64,000 nucleotides of DNA. Source: Sulfitobacter sp. HGT1 (GTDB taxonomy: Bacteria > Pseudomonadota > Alphaproteobacteria > Rhodobacterales > Rhodobacteraceae). The notes beneath the pieces are model-generated. The model made no database searches, was not told where the DNA came from, and was given only the letters and a program-made list of their open reading frames with translations. The position numbers and the translations under genes were made by a program. Location: NCBI RefSeq assembly GCF_013282155.1, contig NZ_BLWI01000008.1, positions 1 to 64,000 on the forward strand, written 5' to 3'. Shown in pieces: positions 10,389 to 19,719 of this stretch (the first letter of the stretch is position 1; the number at the start of each line of letters is the position of its first letter).

Positions 10389-11690
10389 ATGAATAAAAGT
10401 AGATCTGAGACTATGACTTTGGACATGACACAGACATCCGACATTCCCGCGTTGATGGCAGAGATTGGCCGCCGCGCCAAAGCGGCCGCCGCGACCCTTG
10501 GTTTTGCCAGCGCCGAACAGAAACAAGCCGCCCTTGAAAACGCCGCCGACGCCATGTGGGCCGCGCGCGCCGATATTCTGGCCGCCAATGCGCAAGACAT
10601 GGACTATGGCCGTGAAAAGGGCCTGTCCGATGCGATGATGGACCGGCTTTTGCTGGACGAGGACCGGATCAAGGCGATCACAGACAGCCTGCGCAGCATT
10701 GCCGCGCAAAAGGACCCTGTGGGCGAGGTGTTGACCGAATGGGATCAACCCTCCGGCCTGCATATCCAGCGCGTGCGCACCCCTTTGGGGGTGATCGGCG
10801 TGATCTATGAATCGCGCCCCAACGTGACCGCCGATGCCGGTGCCTTGTGTCTCAAGGCGGGCAATGCGGTGATTTTGCGCGGTGGGTCCGAAAGCTTCCA
10901 CAGCTCGCGCGCCATTCACGCGGCCTTGCAAAGCGGTCTTGAGGCGGCGGGCCTGCCCAAGGACGCGATCCAGCTGGTGCCCACCCGTGACCGCGCCGCC
11001 GTAAGCGAAATGCTGACCATGACCGATACGATTGACGTGATTGTGCCACGTGGCGGCAAGGGTTTGGTGGGGCTGGTCCAGCGCGAGGCCCGCGTGCCGG
11101 TCTTTGCCCATCTCGAAGGGATCGTGCACATCTATATTGATGAAAACGCCGACCCTGAAAAAGTGCTCAAGGTAGTGTTGAACGCGAAAACCCGCCGCAC
11201 GGGCATTTGCGGGTCGGCCGAATGTCTGCTGATCCATGAAAAAGTTGCCCGTACCATCGGCAAGGGTGTGATCAAGGCGCTGATCGATGCTGGCGTCGAA
11301 GTCCGCGCCGCAGCCCCCTTGTCCGAGATCGAAGGCACCGTTCCTGCAAGCGAGGACGACTGGGGCCACGAATATCTTGATATGATCATCGCCGCCAAAA
11401 CCGTGCCCGACATCGACGGTGCCATCGCGCATATCCGTGAATTCGGGTCCAACCACACCGATTGCATCATCACCGAAGACGATGCCGCGGCGACCAAGTT
11501 CATGACCCGGCTGGATTCAGCAATCCTGATGCATAACGCATCAACGCAATTCGCCGATGGCGGGGAATTCGGCATGGGTGCGGAAATCGGCATCGCCACA
11601 GGCAAGATGCACGCGCGCGGCCCTGTCGGGGCAGAGCAGTTGACCTCGTTCAAATACCTTGTGCGCGGTGACGGCACCGTGCGCGGCTAG
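10389..11690 (+). CDS. proA: Gamma-glutamyl phosphate reductase
   Basis: Four hundred and thirty-three residues of the aldehyde dehydrogenase superfamily. It reduces gamma-glutamyl phosphate to glutamate semialdehyde with NADPH. Visible motifs are [14 protein letters not shown] near residue 137, [17 protein letters not shown], and [13 protein letters not shown] near residue 272 with the catalytic Cys. It follows proB as in most proline operons. ATG 10389 begins an unconserved stretch; ATG 10413 is an alternative that would remove eight residues. The 3' end converges on chpT with a six-base gap and no clear terminator. Confidence 0.96.
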   Translation: MNKSRSETMTLDMTQTSDIPALMAEIGRRAKAAAATLGFASAEQKQAALENAADAMWAARADILAANAQDMDYGREKGLSDAMMDRLLLDEDRIKAITDSLRSIAAQKDPVGEVLTEWDQPSGLHIQRVRTPLGVIGVIYESRPNVTADAGALCLKAGNAVILRGGSESFHSSRAIHAALQSGLEAAGLPKDAIQLVPTRDRAAVSEMLTMTDTIDVIVPRGGKGLVGLVQREARVPVFAHLEGIVHIYIDENADPEKVLKVVLNAKTRRTGICGSAECLLIHEKVARTIGKGVIKALIDAGVEVRAAAPLSEIEGTVPASEDDWGHEYLDMIIAAKTVPDIDGAIAHIREFGSNHTDCIITEDDAAATKFMTRLDSAILMHNASTQFADGGEFGMGAEIGIATGKMHARGPVGAEQLTSFKYLVRGDGTVRG

Positions 11691-11696
11691 GCGGGT

Positions 11697-12293
11697 CTAA
11701 AACGACAGGGTAATTTCGGTCTGTGAGATATTCGATGTAATCTGCTGCCCGGCGTCGCGAGCGAGGACGGGCAGCAACCCGAATTGCACCTGCGCCGGAC
11801 ACAGTTTGATGCTGCATGTCGGCGTGGCCAGAACCGCCCAAAGATCGGGATCAATGTTCAGCTTTTCCGTCTGCCCGCGCAAAACCCACCTGTCACCGGA
11901 TGTTTCGACCCGGATTGACCCGCCATAGGGCATGCCGGTTTCCAGACAGAGCAACGCCAGAAAACACATCCGGACGTCTATGCGTTTTTGCGGGTCAACC
12001 GGTGCCCATTCAACCGACCATCTGCTGCCGCGATAATAGTCGCGCAAAATCGCGTTGATTTCGCCCGCTCCAAGCATCTGGTTTGCCGCCGCACCAAATG
12101 CCACGCGGAAAAACCGGATGCGCGCGCTGGCACTGTCAACGCTGTCCCCGATCAAGGCCAGTTCCGGGCTGGGACTGACACCGGTCATGGAAAGAAGTTC
12201 CAAGCCATTGTTGACAGCGCCTATGGGCGATATCAGATCATGACAGATGCGGCTGCCAATCAAGGCTGCGAATTCGATCTCTGACTCAGGCAT
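11697..12293 (-). CDS. chpT: Histidine phosphotransferase ChpT
   Basis: One hundred and ninety-eight residues. The N-terminal helix has SRICHDLISPIGAVNNGLE, with the phospho-accepting His near residue 18, in a histidine-kinase-like dimerisation hairpin. A degenerate ATPase-like domain follows and has no ATP-binding motifs. In alphaproteobacteria ChpT passes phosphate from the hybrid kinase CckA to CtrA and CpdR. In Rhodobacterales this relay controls motility and gene-transfer-agent production; none of the partners is in this window. It is divergent from a DUF3553 gene with only 29 bases between the start codons, so their promoters must overlap. Confidence 0.88.
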   Translation of the reverse strand: MPESEIEFAALIGSRICHDLISPIGAVNNGLELLSMTGVSPSPELALIGDSVDSASARIRFFRVAFGAAANQMLGAGEINAILRDYYRGSRWSVEWAPVDPQKRIDVRMCFLALLCLETGMPYGGSIRVETSGDRWVLRGQTEKLNIDPDLWAVLATPTCSIKLCPAQVQFGLLPVLARDAGQQITSNISQTEITLSF

Positions 12294-12322
12294 TTTTTGC
12301 CCACCCTGCTAAAGGACCGCCC

Positions 12323-12526
12323 ATGGATGATCTTAACGCCATATTGACGCCGGGCATGTTAGTTCGCCATCCCGAACATCCGGACTGGGGTGTCGGACAG
12401 GTCCAAAGTAACATAGATGGCAAGTTAACAGTGAACTTTCGAAGCGAGGGCAAAATGGTCATAGACAGCTTTCGGGTCGGTTTGACTCCTGTGTTTGATG
12501 GCAGGTCTTCGTTAGCAAACGGTTAA
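12323..12526 (+). CDS. DUF3553 family small protein
   Basis: Sixty-seven residues with the DUF3553 pattern GMLVRHPEHPDWGVGQVQS and KLTVNFRSEGKMVI, a small beta-rich fold like the CarD/Tudor-type domain also found in UvrD-type helicases. AAAGGAC precedes ATG 12323. It is divergent from chpT. In Rhodobacterales this pair is commonly adjacent, but I know of no defined role. A function in nucleic-acid or RNA-polymerase contact is only suggested by the fold. Confidence 0.8.
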   Translation: MDDLNAILTPGMLVRHPEHPDWGVGQVQSNIDGKLTVNFRSEGKMVIDSFRVGLTPVFDGRSSLANG

Positions 12527-12589
12527 TATCACCGGCAAGGCTGGCAGACCGACGGGGTTTCGGTCACCTCGCGACCAAGGAATGACCTG

Positions 12590-13354
12590 ATGATCATTGA
12601 AAAAAACGCAAATTTCGAGGTCGGGCTGGCCCGCACACCGTCCGAGCTGCACGCCGCACAGCGGTTGCGCTATGATGTGTTCGTGTCTGAACTGGGCGCT
12701 GGCGGGCCTTTGGTCGACCATGATCAAAGGCTCGAGAAAGACCAGTATGATGCCTTTGTCGACCACCTGATCCTGACCTGCAAGAAAACCGGCCAAGTGG
12801 TTGGCGTTTATCGTCTTTTGCGGGCAGGGGCGGCTGAAAAGGCCGGGGGGTTCTATTCTGAAAACGAATATGATCTGACCCTGCTCAAACGCTCTGGCCG
12901 GCAGATCCTTGAATTGGGGCGCTCGTGTCTGCACCGCGATTACCGGGGCGGGGCCGCCATGCATTACCTTTGGTCCGGGCTTGCCCAATATGTTGCACAA
13001 CACCGGATCGAAATCCTGTTCGGTGTGGCCAGTTTTCATGGAACCGACCTGTCAGCCCTCGCGCAGCCCTTGTCGCTGTTGTGTCAGAACCATCTCGCCC
13101 CGCCAGAGCTGCGGGTCCGCGCCCGCGAGGACGCCTATCAGAACATGGACATGATCCCTGCCGCCCAGCTGGACCGTCGCCAGGCCATGCTTCAGGTGCC
13201 CAGCCTGATCAAGGCCTACCTGCGCCTTGGCGGCTGCGTCGGGGACGGGGCCTTTATTGATCACGCCTTTAACACCACCGATGTCTGCCTGATCATGGAC
13301 ACGACCAAACTGAACGACAGACAGGCCCGAATCTATGGCGGAGCACCGAAATGA
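12590..13354 (+). CDS. olsB: Ornithine-acyl-ACP N-acyltransferase OlsB (GNAT family)
   Basis: Two hundred and fifty-four residues resembling OlsB: RLRYDVFVSELGA near residue 25, VGVYRLL near 70, ILELGRSCLHRDYRGG near 105 and FGVASFHGTD near 145. OlsB transfers a 3-hydroxyacyl chain from acyl-ACP to the alpha-amino group of ornithine, the first step to ornithine lipids. It acts at the inner face of the cytoplasmic membrane. The stop overlaps olsA by four bases (ATGA), so both are made together. No Pho box was found in the 63-bp gap upstream, although ornithine lipids often respond to phosphate. Confidence 0.9.
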   Translation: MIIEKNANFEVGLARTPSELHAAQRLRYDVFVSELGAGGPLVDHDQRLEKDQYDAFVDHLILTCKKTGQVVGVYRLLRAGAAEKAGGFYSENEYDLTLLKRSGRQILELGRSCLHRDYRGGAAMHYLWSGLAQYVAQHRIEILFGVASFHGTDLSALAQPLSLLCQNHLAPPELRVRAREDAYQNMDMIPAAQLDRRQAMLQVPSLIKAYLRLGGCVGDGAFIDHAFNTTDVCLIMDTTKLNDRQARIYGGAPK

Positions 13355-14184
13355 GCACACGTTGGGATGGCACTGAAACCCTGCCGGAACACCGGATCGG
13401 CCCGATGGGATGGCTGCGGGTTATGCTGCGCGGGCTGCTGTTGGGGGCTGTTGTCTTCTTTGGGCTGTTCATTTTGCTGCTGCTGCGCCTGATCGAACGC
13501 CCGCTGTTCGGCCAAGAAAGACCGGTCACGCCGCATCTGACCCAATCGGTTTGCCGCACGGCCTTTTGGATCATCGGGCTGCGCCGCCGCCGGATCGGGT
13601 CCGCCATGCAGCATCCCGGCGCGGTTGTTGCCAATCACGCAAGCTGGTTGGATATCTTCTCGCTCAACGCCAGCCAGCGCATCTATTTCGTCGCCAAATC
13701 CGAGGTCGCCGGTTGGCCCGGAATTGGCTGGCTGGCCCGCGCCACGGGTACCGTGTTTATCGAACGCAACCCCAAACGCGCCCGCGAACAGACCGAGGTT
13801 TTCCAGCAGCGGCTTTTGCACAATCACCGGCTGTTGTTCTTTCCCGAAGGCACCAGCACCGACGGCCAGCAGGTTTTGCCCTTCAAGACGACCCTGTTTC
13901 AGGCATTCATGGCCCCCGAGCTGCGCGACGTGATCTGGATACAGCCCGTCAGCGTCACCTATACAACGCCCGACGGGTCCGATGACCGGTTCTATGGCTG
14001 GTGGGGGGATATGACCTTTGGCGCGCATTTGCTGGCGACACTGGCAGCCAAGGACCACGGCACCGTCATAACCCGCTACCATCCGCCGCTGAAGGTAAAC
14101 ACGTTCACCGACCGCAAGACACTGGCACTGGCGTGCGAAACGCTGGTCCGGCAGGGGCACCAGATAGATATGGGGCGCGGCTAG
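13351..14184 (+). CDS. olsA: Lyso-ornithine lipid O-acyltransferase OlsA (PlsC family)
   Basis: Two hundred and seventy-seven residues. A hydrophobic N-terminal segment (about 20-45) anchors it to the membrane. The PlsC motifs are complete: NHASWLD (H-X4-D, near residue 94), GTVFIERN near 132 and FPEGTSTDG near 167. It adds the second acyl chain to lyso-ornithine lipid; some homologues also acylate lysophosphatidic acid. It is coupled to olsB by an ATGA overlap. It converges on the GAF gene with two bases between stops. Confidence 0.9.
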   Translation: MSTRWDGTETLPEHRIGPMGWLRVMLRGLLLGAVVFFGLFILLLLRLIERPLFGQERPVTPHLTQSVCRTAFWIIGLRRRRIGSAMQHPGAVVANHASWLDIFSLNASQRIYFVAKSEVAGWPGIGWLARATGTVFIERNPKRAREQTEVFQQRLLHNHRLLFFPEGTSTDGQQVLPFKTTLFQAFMAPELRDVIWIQPVSVTYTTPDGSDDRFYGWWGDMTFGAHLLATLAAKDHGTVITRYHPPLKVNTFTDRKTLALACETLVRQGHQIDMGRG

Positions 14185-14186
14185 GA

Positions 14187-14720
14187 TCAGGTCAGCAGCG
14201 CCACAGGCACAGCCAGAACCGTGGCCAGAACATCGGCCAAAGCGATCTCATCGCTGGTAAATCTCCGGTTTTGCGCGGTGCCTGACAGCTCGACCGTGCC
14301 CCATACCGCGCCGTCAAACAAAATGGGCACCCCAAGAAAGCGGCCCGGGCTTTGTCCGGTCAGATCGACCGGCTTTTCGATCGGGGTTGCCGCTGTCTTC
14401 TCCAGCACGACCAGTGATTTTCGCGCAAGAACCAGCCCGGTCGTATACTTCGCGATATCCCTGAGCGCGACATGCAGCGGGAATATCTCGGACGAGGTCG
14501 CACAAAGGACCGTGAGCTGCTTGTCCTTGACCTGCGTGACACAGGCATGGTCCATCCGCAGCGTTTCACAGGCCGCAAGCAGCACCATCAACAGACGGTC
14601 GTTGATCGATATTCCCTTTGCCCCAAAGATATTTTGCACCTTGCTGGCGAATGGCCCGATGATCCCGTCCGCCGTTTGCATATCTTCTTGGAAAAAAAGG
14701 GGGGGGGTCTGATGATCCAA
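14187..14720 (-). CDS. GAF domain protein with an early C9T7 tract
   Basis: The best start is TTG 14720: AAAGGAG lies six bases upstream. This gives 177 residues. Residues 20-177 resemble a GAF domain (GRFLGVPILFDGAVWGTVELS near residue 130), a fold that binds small ligands or mediates dimerisation. No output domain is present. Codons 4-9 contain nine C followed by seven T on the coding strand (14692-14707), so slippage would shift the frame just after the start. A downstream ATG at 14678 could rescue a shorter protein of 163 residues. Role unknown. Confidence 0.65.
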   Translation of the reverse strand: MDHQTPPLFFQEDMQTADGIIGPFASKVQNIFGAKGISINDRLLMVLLAACETLRMDHACVTQVKDKQLTVLCATSSEIFPLHVALRDIAKYTTGLVLARKSLVVLEKTAATPIEKPVDLTGQSPGRFLGVPILFDGAVWGTVELSGTAQNRRFTSDEIALADVLATVLAVPVALLT

Positions 14721-14893
14721 AGGACACTCCTTTCTTAGCCACTCCATCCGCAAGCGAGTGCGACCCGTTACCGGTATCAGGCTATGGTCCCCGAAATCTT
14801 TGACGCAGATCAACTCTACCTAGAAGCGCAGCAATAGATCCCATCAACGCGTGTATATTTCACCCGAGAAAGCCAGCCGCCCGGAAACAGCCC

Positions 14894-14922
14894 TTGTACA
14901 TGGCAGAATTCCGGCCTATACG
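14894..14922 (+). promoter_or_regulatory. Candidate sigma70 promoter of rpsB-tsf
   Basis: TTGTAC at 14894-14899 and TATACG at 14917-14922, spaced by 17 bases, is a good housekeeping pair. It predicts a leader of about 115 bases before rpsB, long enough for an S2-binding autoregulatory structure, which I did not resolve. Confidence 0.5.
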
Positions 14923-15043
14923 CGCGCTACTTAAACCCGCAGTCGGGGTTGGGCCTTTGAGGGAGAAATCCTTGAACGTCCGCCGGTTGGTCCCACCAGG
15001 GATCGAGACCCCCGACGAGGCAAAACCGGAAAGGTATAAAGAC

Positions 15044-15913
15044 ATGGCTCTTCCAGAGTTCTCCATGCGCCAATTGCTTGAAGCAGGCGTACACTTCGGC
15101 CACCAGACGCAGCGTTGGAACCCACGTATGGGTCCGTACATCTACGGCGCGCGTAACGGCATCCACATCATGGATTTGACACAGACTGTTCCAATGCTGG
15201 ACCAGGCCCTGCAGGTCATCCGTGACACCGTCGCCAAAGGCGGCAGCATTCTTTTCGTCGGGACCAAGCGTCAGGCCGCACAGCCTATCGCCGATGCCGC
15301 CGAAAAATGCGCACAGTATTACATGAACCACCGCTGGTTGGGTGGCACATTGACCAACTGGCAGACTGTTTCCAAGTCGATCCAGCGTCTGAAGTCCATC
15401 GACGAGCAGTCCGAAAACGGCTTTACCGGCCTGACCAAGAAAGAGCGTCTTGGCATGGAGCGTGACCAGTTCAAACTGGAAGCATCCCTTGGCGGTATCC
15501 GCGAAATGGGCGGCCGTCCTGACCTGATCTTTGTCATCGACGTGAAAAAAGAAGCACTGGCAGTCGCCGAAGCCAACAAACTGGGTATCCCGGTTATTGC
15601 GGTTGTCGACACCAACTGTTCGCCAGACGGCATCGACTACATCATCCCGGGCAACGACGACGCGGCACGCGCCATCGGCCTGTATTGCGACCTTGCAGCA
15701 CGTGCAGCACTTGACGGCATGTCCGCTCAGTTGGGTGCAGCTGGTGTAGACATCGGCGCAATGGAAGAAGCACCTGTAGAAGAAGCATTGATCGGCGGAG
15801 GCGTTGAAGTCGGCGCAGCATCTTCCGAAACTGTTTCCAACGATGCAATGGGCGCAGATGCACCACTGGACATCGAATCCAAGCAGGACACTGTTGAAGC
15901 AGCTAAGTCCTAA
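15044..15913 (+). CDS. rpsB: 30S ribosomal protein S2
   Basis: Two hundred and eighty-nine residues. Canonical S2 motifs are [33 protein letters not shown] and [11 protein letters not shown]2 is the last protein to join the small subunit and is needed for S1 binding. The C-terminal ~45 residues are an acidic tail common in alphaproteobacteria. ATG 15044 follows GGAAAGG; upstream in-frame codons are not conserved. tsf lies downstream after a 125-bp gap with a hairpin, the near-universal rpsB-tsf order. Confidence 0.97.
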   Translation: MALPEFSMRQLLEAGVHFGHQTQRWNPRMGPYIYGARNGIHIMDLTQTVPMLDQALQVIRDTVAKGGSILFVGTKRQAAQPIADAAEKCAQYYMNHRWLGGTLTNWQTVSKSIQRLKSIDEQSENGFTGLTKKERLGMERDQFKLEASLGGIREMGGRPDLIFVIDVKKEALAVAEANKLGIPVIAVVDTNCSPDGIDYIIPGNDDAARAIGLYCDLAARAALDGMSAQLGAAGVDIGAMEEAPVEEALIGGGVEVGAASSETVSNDAMGADAPLDIESKQDTVEAAKS

Positions 15914-15928
15914 GCGACTGTGCTGACA

Positions 15929-15957
15929 GGCGGGCAGGGGACCATTCTCTGCCCGCC
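15929..15957 (+). other. Strong hairpin between rpsB and tsf
   Basis: A perfect 9-bp stem, GGCGGGCAG (15929-15937) with CTGCCCGCC (15949-15957), and an 11-base loop. No T run follows, so it is more likely an attenuator, an RNase site or an mRNA-stabilising structure than a full terminator. Confidence 0.7.
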
Positions 15958-16038
15958 AAACACACCAATCATTTTTGAGACATGAGAGCAGGCATCACCT
16001 GCCCCTCGTATCATCCCAATTCAAGGAGAACCAAAGCG

Positions 16039-16914
16039 ATGGCAATCACAGCATCCATGGTCAAAGAACTGCGCGATTCCACCGGCGCAGGCATGATGGA
16101 CGCCAAAAAGGCGTTGACTGAAACAGACGGCGACATGGAAGCGGCCGTTGACTGGCTGCGGACCAAGGGTCTGGCCAAAGCGGCCAAAAAATCCGGCCGT
16201 ACTGCTGCTGAAGGTCTGGTCGCGGTTAAAGTCGAAGGCGGCCACGGTGTTGCAGTCGAAGTTAACTCCGAGACCGACTTTGTTGGCAAGAACGCTGATT
16301 TCCAGAAAATGGTTTCCGGCATCGCAGATGTTGCGATCAACGTTTCCGACCTTGACGCGCTGAACGCGGCCGACATGGGCGGCAAGCCCGTTTCGACCGT
16401 CATCACAGACGCAATCGCGACAATCGGCGAAAACATGTCGGTGCGCCGCATGCAGTCGCTCGATGGCGACCTTGTTGTATCCTATGTGCACAACGCTGCT
16501 GCACCTAACATGGGCAAAATCGGTGTTCTGGTCGCAATGACCGGCGGCGACGAAGCGCTTGGTAAACAGATCGCGATGCACATCGCCGCTGTTAACCCTG
16601 CGTCCTTGTCCGAAGCAGATCTGGACCCGGCAGTTGTCGAGAAGGAAAAGCAGGTTCAGATGGACATCGCACGCGAATCCGGCAAGCCAGAAGCCGTGAT
16701 CGAAAAGATGATCATTGGCCGTATGCAAAAGTACATGTCCGAAGTGACATTGCTGAACCAGGCATTCGTTGTGAACCCTGATCTGACCGTTGGTGCCGCT
16801 GCAAAAGAAGCCGGCGCGACCATCACAGGTTTCGTACGTCTGGAAGTTGGCGAAGGCATCGAAGTCGTCAAAGAAGATTTCGCGGCAGAAGTTGCAAAAG
16901 CCGCCAAAGGCTAA
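16039..16914 (+). CDS. tsf: Elongation factor Ts
   Basis: Two hundred and ninety-one residues. The N-terminal UBA-like domain is followed by the signature [19 protein letters not shown], and the core has [11 protein letters not shown] near residue 75. EF-Ts exchanges GDP for GTP on EF-Tu. ATG 16039 follows AAGGAGAACC; an in-frame upstream ATG (15982) lacks conservation. It is the second gene of rpsB-tsf and ends in a terminator. Confidence 0.97.
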   Translation: MAITASMVKELRDSTGAGMMDAKKALTETDGDMEAAVDWLRTKGLAKAAKKSGRTAAEGLVAVKVEGGHGVAVEVNSETDFVGKNADFQKMVSGIADVAINVSDLDALNAADMGGKPVSTVITDAIATIGENMSVRRMQSLDGDLVVSYVHNAAAPNMGKIGVLVAMTGGDEALGKQIAMHIAAVNPASLSEADLDPAVVEKEKQVQMDIARESGKPEAVIEKMIIGRMQKYMSEVTLLNQAFVVNPDLTVGAAAKEAGATITGFVRLEVGEGIEVVKEDFAAEVAKAAKG

Positions 16915-16937
16915 GCAATCCGATACCAAGATTGAGG

Positions 16938-16967
16938 GGCGGGGGCGCAGATGCGCTTCCGCCTTTT
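16938..16967 (+). terminator. Rho-independent terminator of rpsB-tsf
   Basis: GGCGG (16938-16942) pairs with CCGCC (16958-16962), with an inner GCGC/GCGC stem around AGAT. TTTTT follows directly. It lies 23 bases after the tsf stop. Confidence 0.85.
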
Positions 16968-17001
16968 TCGTTTCGGGCTTTTTCCGTTTCAGATCAGCCG
17001 A

Positions 17002-17439
17002 TTACTTGGCAAAATGCCCTTTCAGAGCATCCAACGCCATCACATAGCCCTGTGCCCCGAACCCGCAAATCTGCCCCAATGCAACGGGCGCGATATAGGA
17101 TTTGTGACGGAATGCCTCGCGGGCGTGAATATTGCTCAGGTGGACTTCGACCACCGGCAGTTCAACCGACGAAATCGCATCCATCAACGCCATCGACGTA
17201 TGTGTATATGCACCCGCATTCAGGATAATCCCGGCATGGGTGCCTTTGGCCGCGTGAATAAGATCAATCAACACACCTTCATGGTTCGATTGCTCGAACC
17301 CAAGCGCAAAGCCAAGCGTGTCAGCGTGGGTCCGGCACATGGCCTCGACGTCTGCCAAAGTGGTTGAGCCGTAAACCGCTGGCTGCCGCGTGCCAAGAAG
17401 GTTCAAGTTTGGTCCGTTCAGGATAAGAATAGATGTCAT
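17002..17439 (-). CDS. aroQ: 3-dehydroquinate dehydratase, type II
   Basis: One hundred and forty-five residues, the usual length. Motifs are [16 protein letters not shown] at the start with the catalytic loop Tyr (VYGS, near residue 23), QSNHEG near residue 50, NAGAYTHTS near 74 and [14 protein letters not shown] near 98. It dehydrates 3-dehydroquinate to 3-dehydroshikimate in the shikimate pathway. It stands alone, converging on tsf. The shikimate entry enzyme DAHP synthase is 12 kb away in this window. Confidence 0.96.
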   Translation of the reverse strand: MTSILILNGPNLNLLGTRQPAVYGSTTLADVEAMCRTHADTLGFALGFEQSNHEGVLIDLIHAAKGTHAGIILNAGAYTHTSMALMDAISSVELPVVEVHLSNIHAREAFRHKSYIAPVALGQICGFGAQGYVMALDALKGHFAK

Positions 17440-17493
17440 GTGCCATGCCTTTTATCGTTGTGCCGCACGCCTATCACAGGCGCGAAACCCTGT

Positions 17494-17895
17494 TTAGTCT
17501 TTCTTTTCAGGGAATTCGACCGGTCCCCCGTGTTTTTCCCATGTCGAAAACCCCTCGCGCAGATGTGCCGCCTCGAACCCCATATCAAGCAGGGTCGCGG
17601 TGGTGATGGCCGACCGCCAGCCCGACGCGCAGTAAAAGACGAATGCCTTATCCTCGCCGAAAACCGGCTTGAAATACGGGCTTTCGGGGTCGATCCAGAA
17701 TTCGATCATGCCGCGTGGCGCATGGAAACTGCCCGGAATATAGCCGCTGCGCTGGCGTTCGCGGATGTCGCGCAAATCAACGATCACCACATCGGGGGCG
17801 TCGATCATCGCGATCAGATCGGGGGTTTCGACCTCGTTAATCCGAGCGCGTGCAGCATCCACCATCTGCGCAGCCGTTACTTTTAATCTGGTCAT
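17494..17895 (-). CDS. Rhodanese-like sulfurtransferase domain protein
   Basis: One hundred and thirty-three residues forming a single rhodanese domain: VVIVDLRDIRERQRSGYIPGS near residue 36 and an active-site loop CASGWRS near residue 89, whose Cys would carry the persulfide. No signal peptide, so it is cytoplasmic. The donor and acceptor are unknown. It lies upstream of aroQ on the same strand with a 54-bp gap. Confidence 0.88.
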   Translation of the reverse strand: MTRLKVTAAQMVDAARARINEVETPDLIAMIDAPDVVIVDLRDIRERQRSGYIPGSFHAPRGMIEFWIDPESPYFKPVFGEDKAFVFYCASGWRSAITTATLLDMGFEAAHLREGFSTWEKHGGPVEFPEKKD

Positions 17896-18026
17896 TCTTT
17901 ATCCTCTCAAGGCAGATCAACTGGGCTGAAACCCGCACCAAAACCTGCGAAAACATTGCATTGGCAGCGGTGTTGTGGACTATGACAGCAGATCACAGGA
18001 CGTAAAGACAAGGAAATGCACAGCAG

Positions 18027-18851
18027 ATGAACTATCCCGCTTTCGAGGCAGATCAATTCGCGCTCCAGAACGATATGGTAGAAAGATACGACCGCGCATT
18101 CCGGCAGTTTTCCAATCAGGAACTGGTTCGCGTTTTCCATGAAATGATCGCTTTGGAAGACGTCACATGCATCCTTGAACTTGGCGCGCACCGTGCGCCG
18201 ACATCAAAACGCTTTGTGCGCGCCCAGGAAGGCCGCAAAGCCGTCGCGATTGAGGCGAACCCGTTTAACTATGCGAAATTCGGGCCGCTGGCCGAGGATG
18301 TCGGCGTTTTGTACCTGAACTATGCGCTGACCGATAAAACAGGCCCGTTGAATCTGGTGCTGAGCGATTCAGACCGCGACCGCAAACGCGGCCACACAAA
18401 GACGTCGAACTCGATCCTGTTGAATCTTGATTTCGGCCGCACGAAAAAAGTCGAAGTGCCGGGCATCACCTTTGACGATCTGGAAAACGAAGCCGCGTTC
18501 AAGGAATATCTGCCGTCATTGACGGACACGCGCGCTGCCTTGTGGATCGACGTCGAAGGGGCGCTGAGCCAATTGCTGGATGGCGCAAAGACCGCGCTGC
18601 CCAAATGCCTGTTCGCCATGGCCGAGGTGGAACGCGTCGAACGGTTCGAAGGACAAAAAACCGTAGAGCATGTCGCCAAACAATTTGCCGATCTGGGTTT
18701 CTATCCGTTCTTGCGCGACAGTGAGTATATGCCGACACAGCATAACGTGATCTTTGTGAACGGGGCGCTTATCAAGCCACAGAAACTGGCAGACATAAAA
18801 GGCGGTTTTATAAACAGGATCAAGAGCTTCACGCCAGAAGCTAATGCATAA
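18027..18851 (+). CDS. FkbM family methyltransferase
   Basis: Two hundred and seventy-four residues. The SAM-binding start is CILELGAHRAPTSKRF near residue 50 with AIEANPFNY near 74, a variant of the GxxxG loop. LWIDVEGALSQLLDGA near residue 173 and EVERVERFEGQ near 198 are the FkbM-type acidic motifs. FkbM enzymes O-methylate sugars or secondary metabolites; nothing nearby identifies the acceptor. It converges on phoB across 175 bp in which I see no gene or clear terminator. Confidence 0.8.
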   Translation: MNYPAFEADQFALQNDMVERYDRAFRQFSNQELVRVFHEMIALEDVTCILELGAHRAPTSKRFVRAQEGRKAVAIEANPFNYAKFGPLAEDVGVLYLNYALTDKTGPLNLVLSDSDRDRKRGHTKTSNSILLNLDFGRTKKVEVPGITFDDLENEAAFKEYLPSLTDTRAALWIDVEGALSQLLDGAKTALPKCLFAMAEVERVERFEGQKTVEHVAKQFADLGFYPFLRDSEYMPTQHNVIFVNGALIKPQKLADIKGGFINRIKSFTPEANA

Positions 18852-19026
18852 GGTAAGGTTAATCAGCGCGGGCTTAGCACCCCCTTACATTACATAATAC
18901 TGATTATAAGTAACTCCCAACCACCAGCACCCCGCAAATACGTGCAGCCTGTTTGATGCAATCCCGTCATGCATCACACGGCTAGACGCACTTAGTTTTA
19001 TATATTCAGATCAAAGCCTTGCGGGC

Positions 19027-19716
19027 TTACCCTAACGCATACCCTGCACCGCGCACCGTGCGGATCGGATCATTGCCACCATTCTGGGTCAACGCTTTGC
19101 GCAGCCGCGCGATGTGCACGTCAACGGTGCGCGTATCAACATAGATGTCGCGGCCCCAAACGTGATCCAGCAATTGATCGCGGCTGAACACGCGGCCCGG
19201 TCTTTCCAGAAATGTCACCAGTAACCGGTATTCTGTCGGCCCCAGTTTCAACGGCTGGTCGGCGCGGCTCACTCGGTGGGTTTCGGGATCAAGGGTGATG
19301 TCGTCAAAGCTCAGCGTCGCACCCCCTGTCGAAGGCCGTACACGACGCAACTGGGTGCGTACACGCGCCATCAACTCGCGCATGGAATAGGGTTTGACCA
19401 CATAGTCATCCGCGCCCGTCTCAAGCCCGCGCACGGTGTCCACTTCCTCGGATCGCGCGGATAGCATGATCACGGGGATATGGCGCGTATCCTCGCGGGT
19501 TTTCAGCTGGCGGCAAACTTCGATGCCGCTCAGCAATGGCATCATCCAGTCCAGGATCACCAGATCGGGCAAGGCTTCGGCGACCAGCAGCATCGCTTCT
19601 TCGCCATTCTCGGCGCGCCGAACCTCGAACCCCTCGGCCGACAGGTTATAGGCCAGAACTTCGCGCTGTGCCGGTTCGTCTTCGACCAGCAAGATCTGAG
19701 GCTGCGCCACCGACAT
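19027..19716 (-). CDS. phoB: Phosphate regulon response regulator PhoB
   Basis: Two hundred and twenty-nine residues. Receiver domain (1-120): acidic pocket in LLVEDEPAQ, phospho-acceptor Asp in LVILDWMMP (near residue 55) and Lys in VVKPYS (near 107). An OmpR-type winged helix fills 135-229 (GPTEYRLLVTFLERPGRVFSR, VDVHIARLRKAL). PhoB activates pho genes under phosphate limitation. It is the last gene of pst-phoU-phoB, three bases after phoU. PhoR is encoded upstream of pstS on the same strand. Confidence 0.95.
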   Translation of the reverse strand: MSVAQPQILLVEDEPAQREVLAYNLSAEGFEVRRAENGEEAMLLVAEALPDLVILDWMMPLLSGIEVCRQLKTREDTRHIPVIMLSARSEEVDTVRGLETGADDYVVKPYSMRELMARVRTQLRRVRPSTGGATLSFDDITLDPETHRVSRADQPLKLGPTEYRLLVTFLERPGRVFSRDQLLDHVWGRDIYVDTRTVDVHIARLRKALTQNGGNDPIRTVRGAGYALG

Positions 19717-19719
19717 GAC

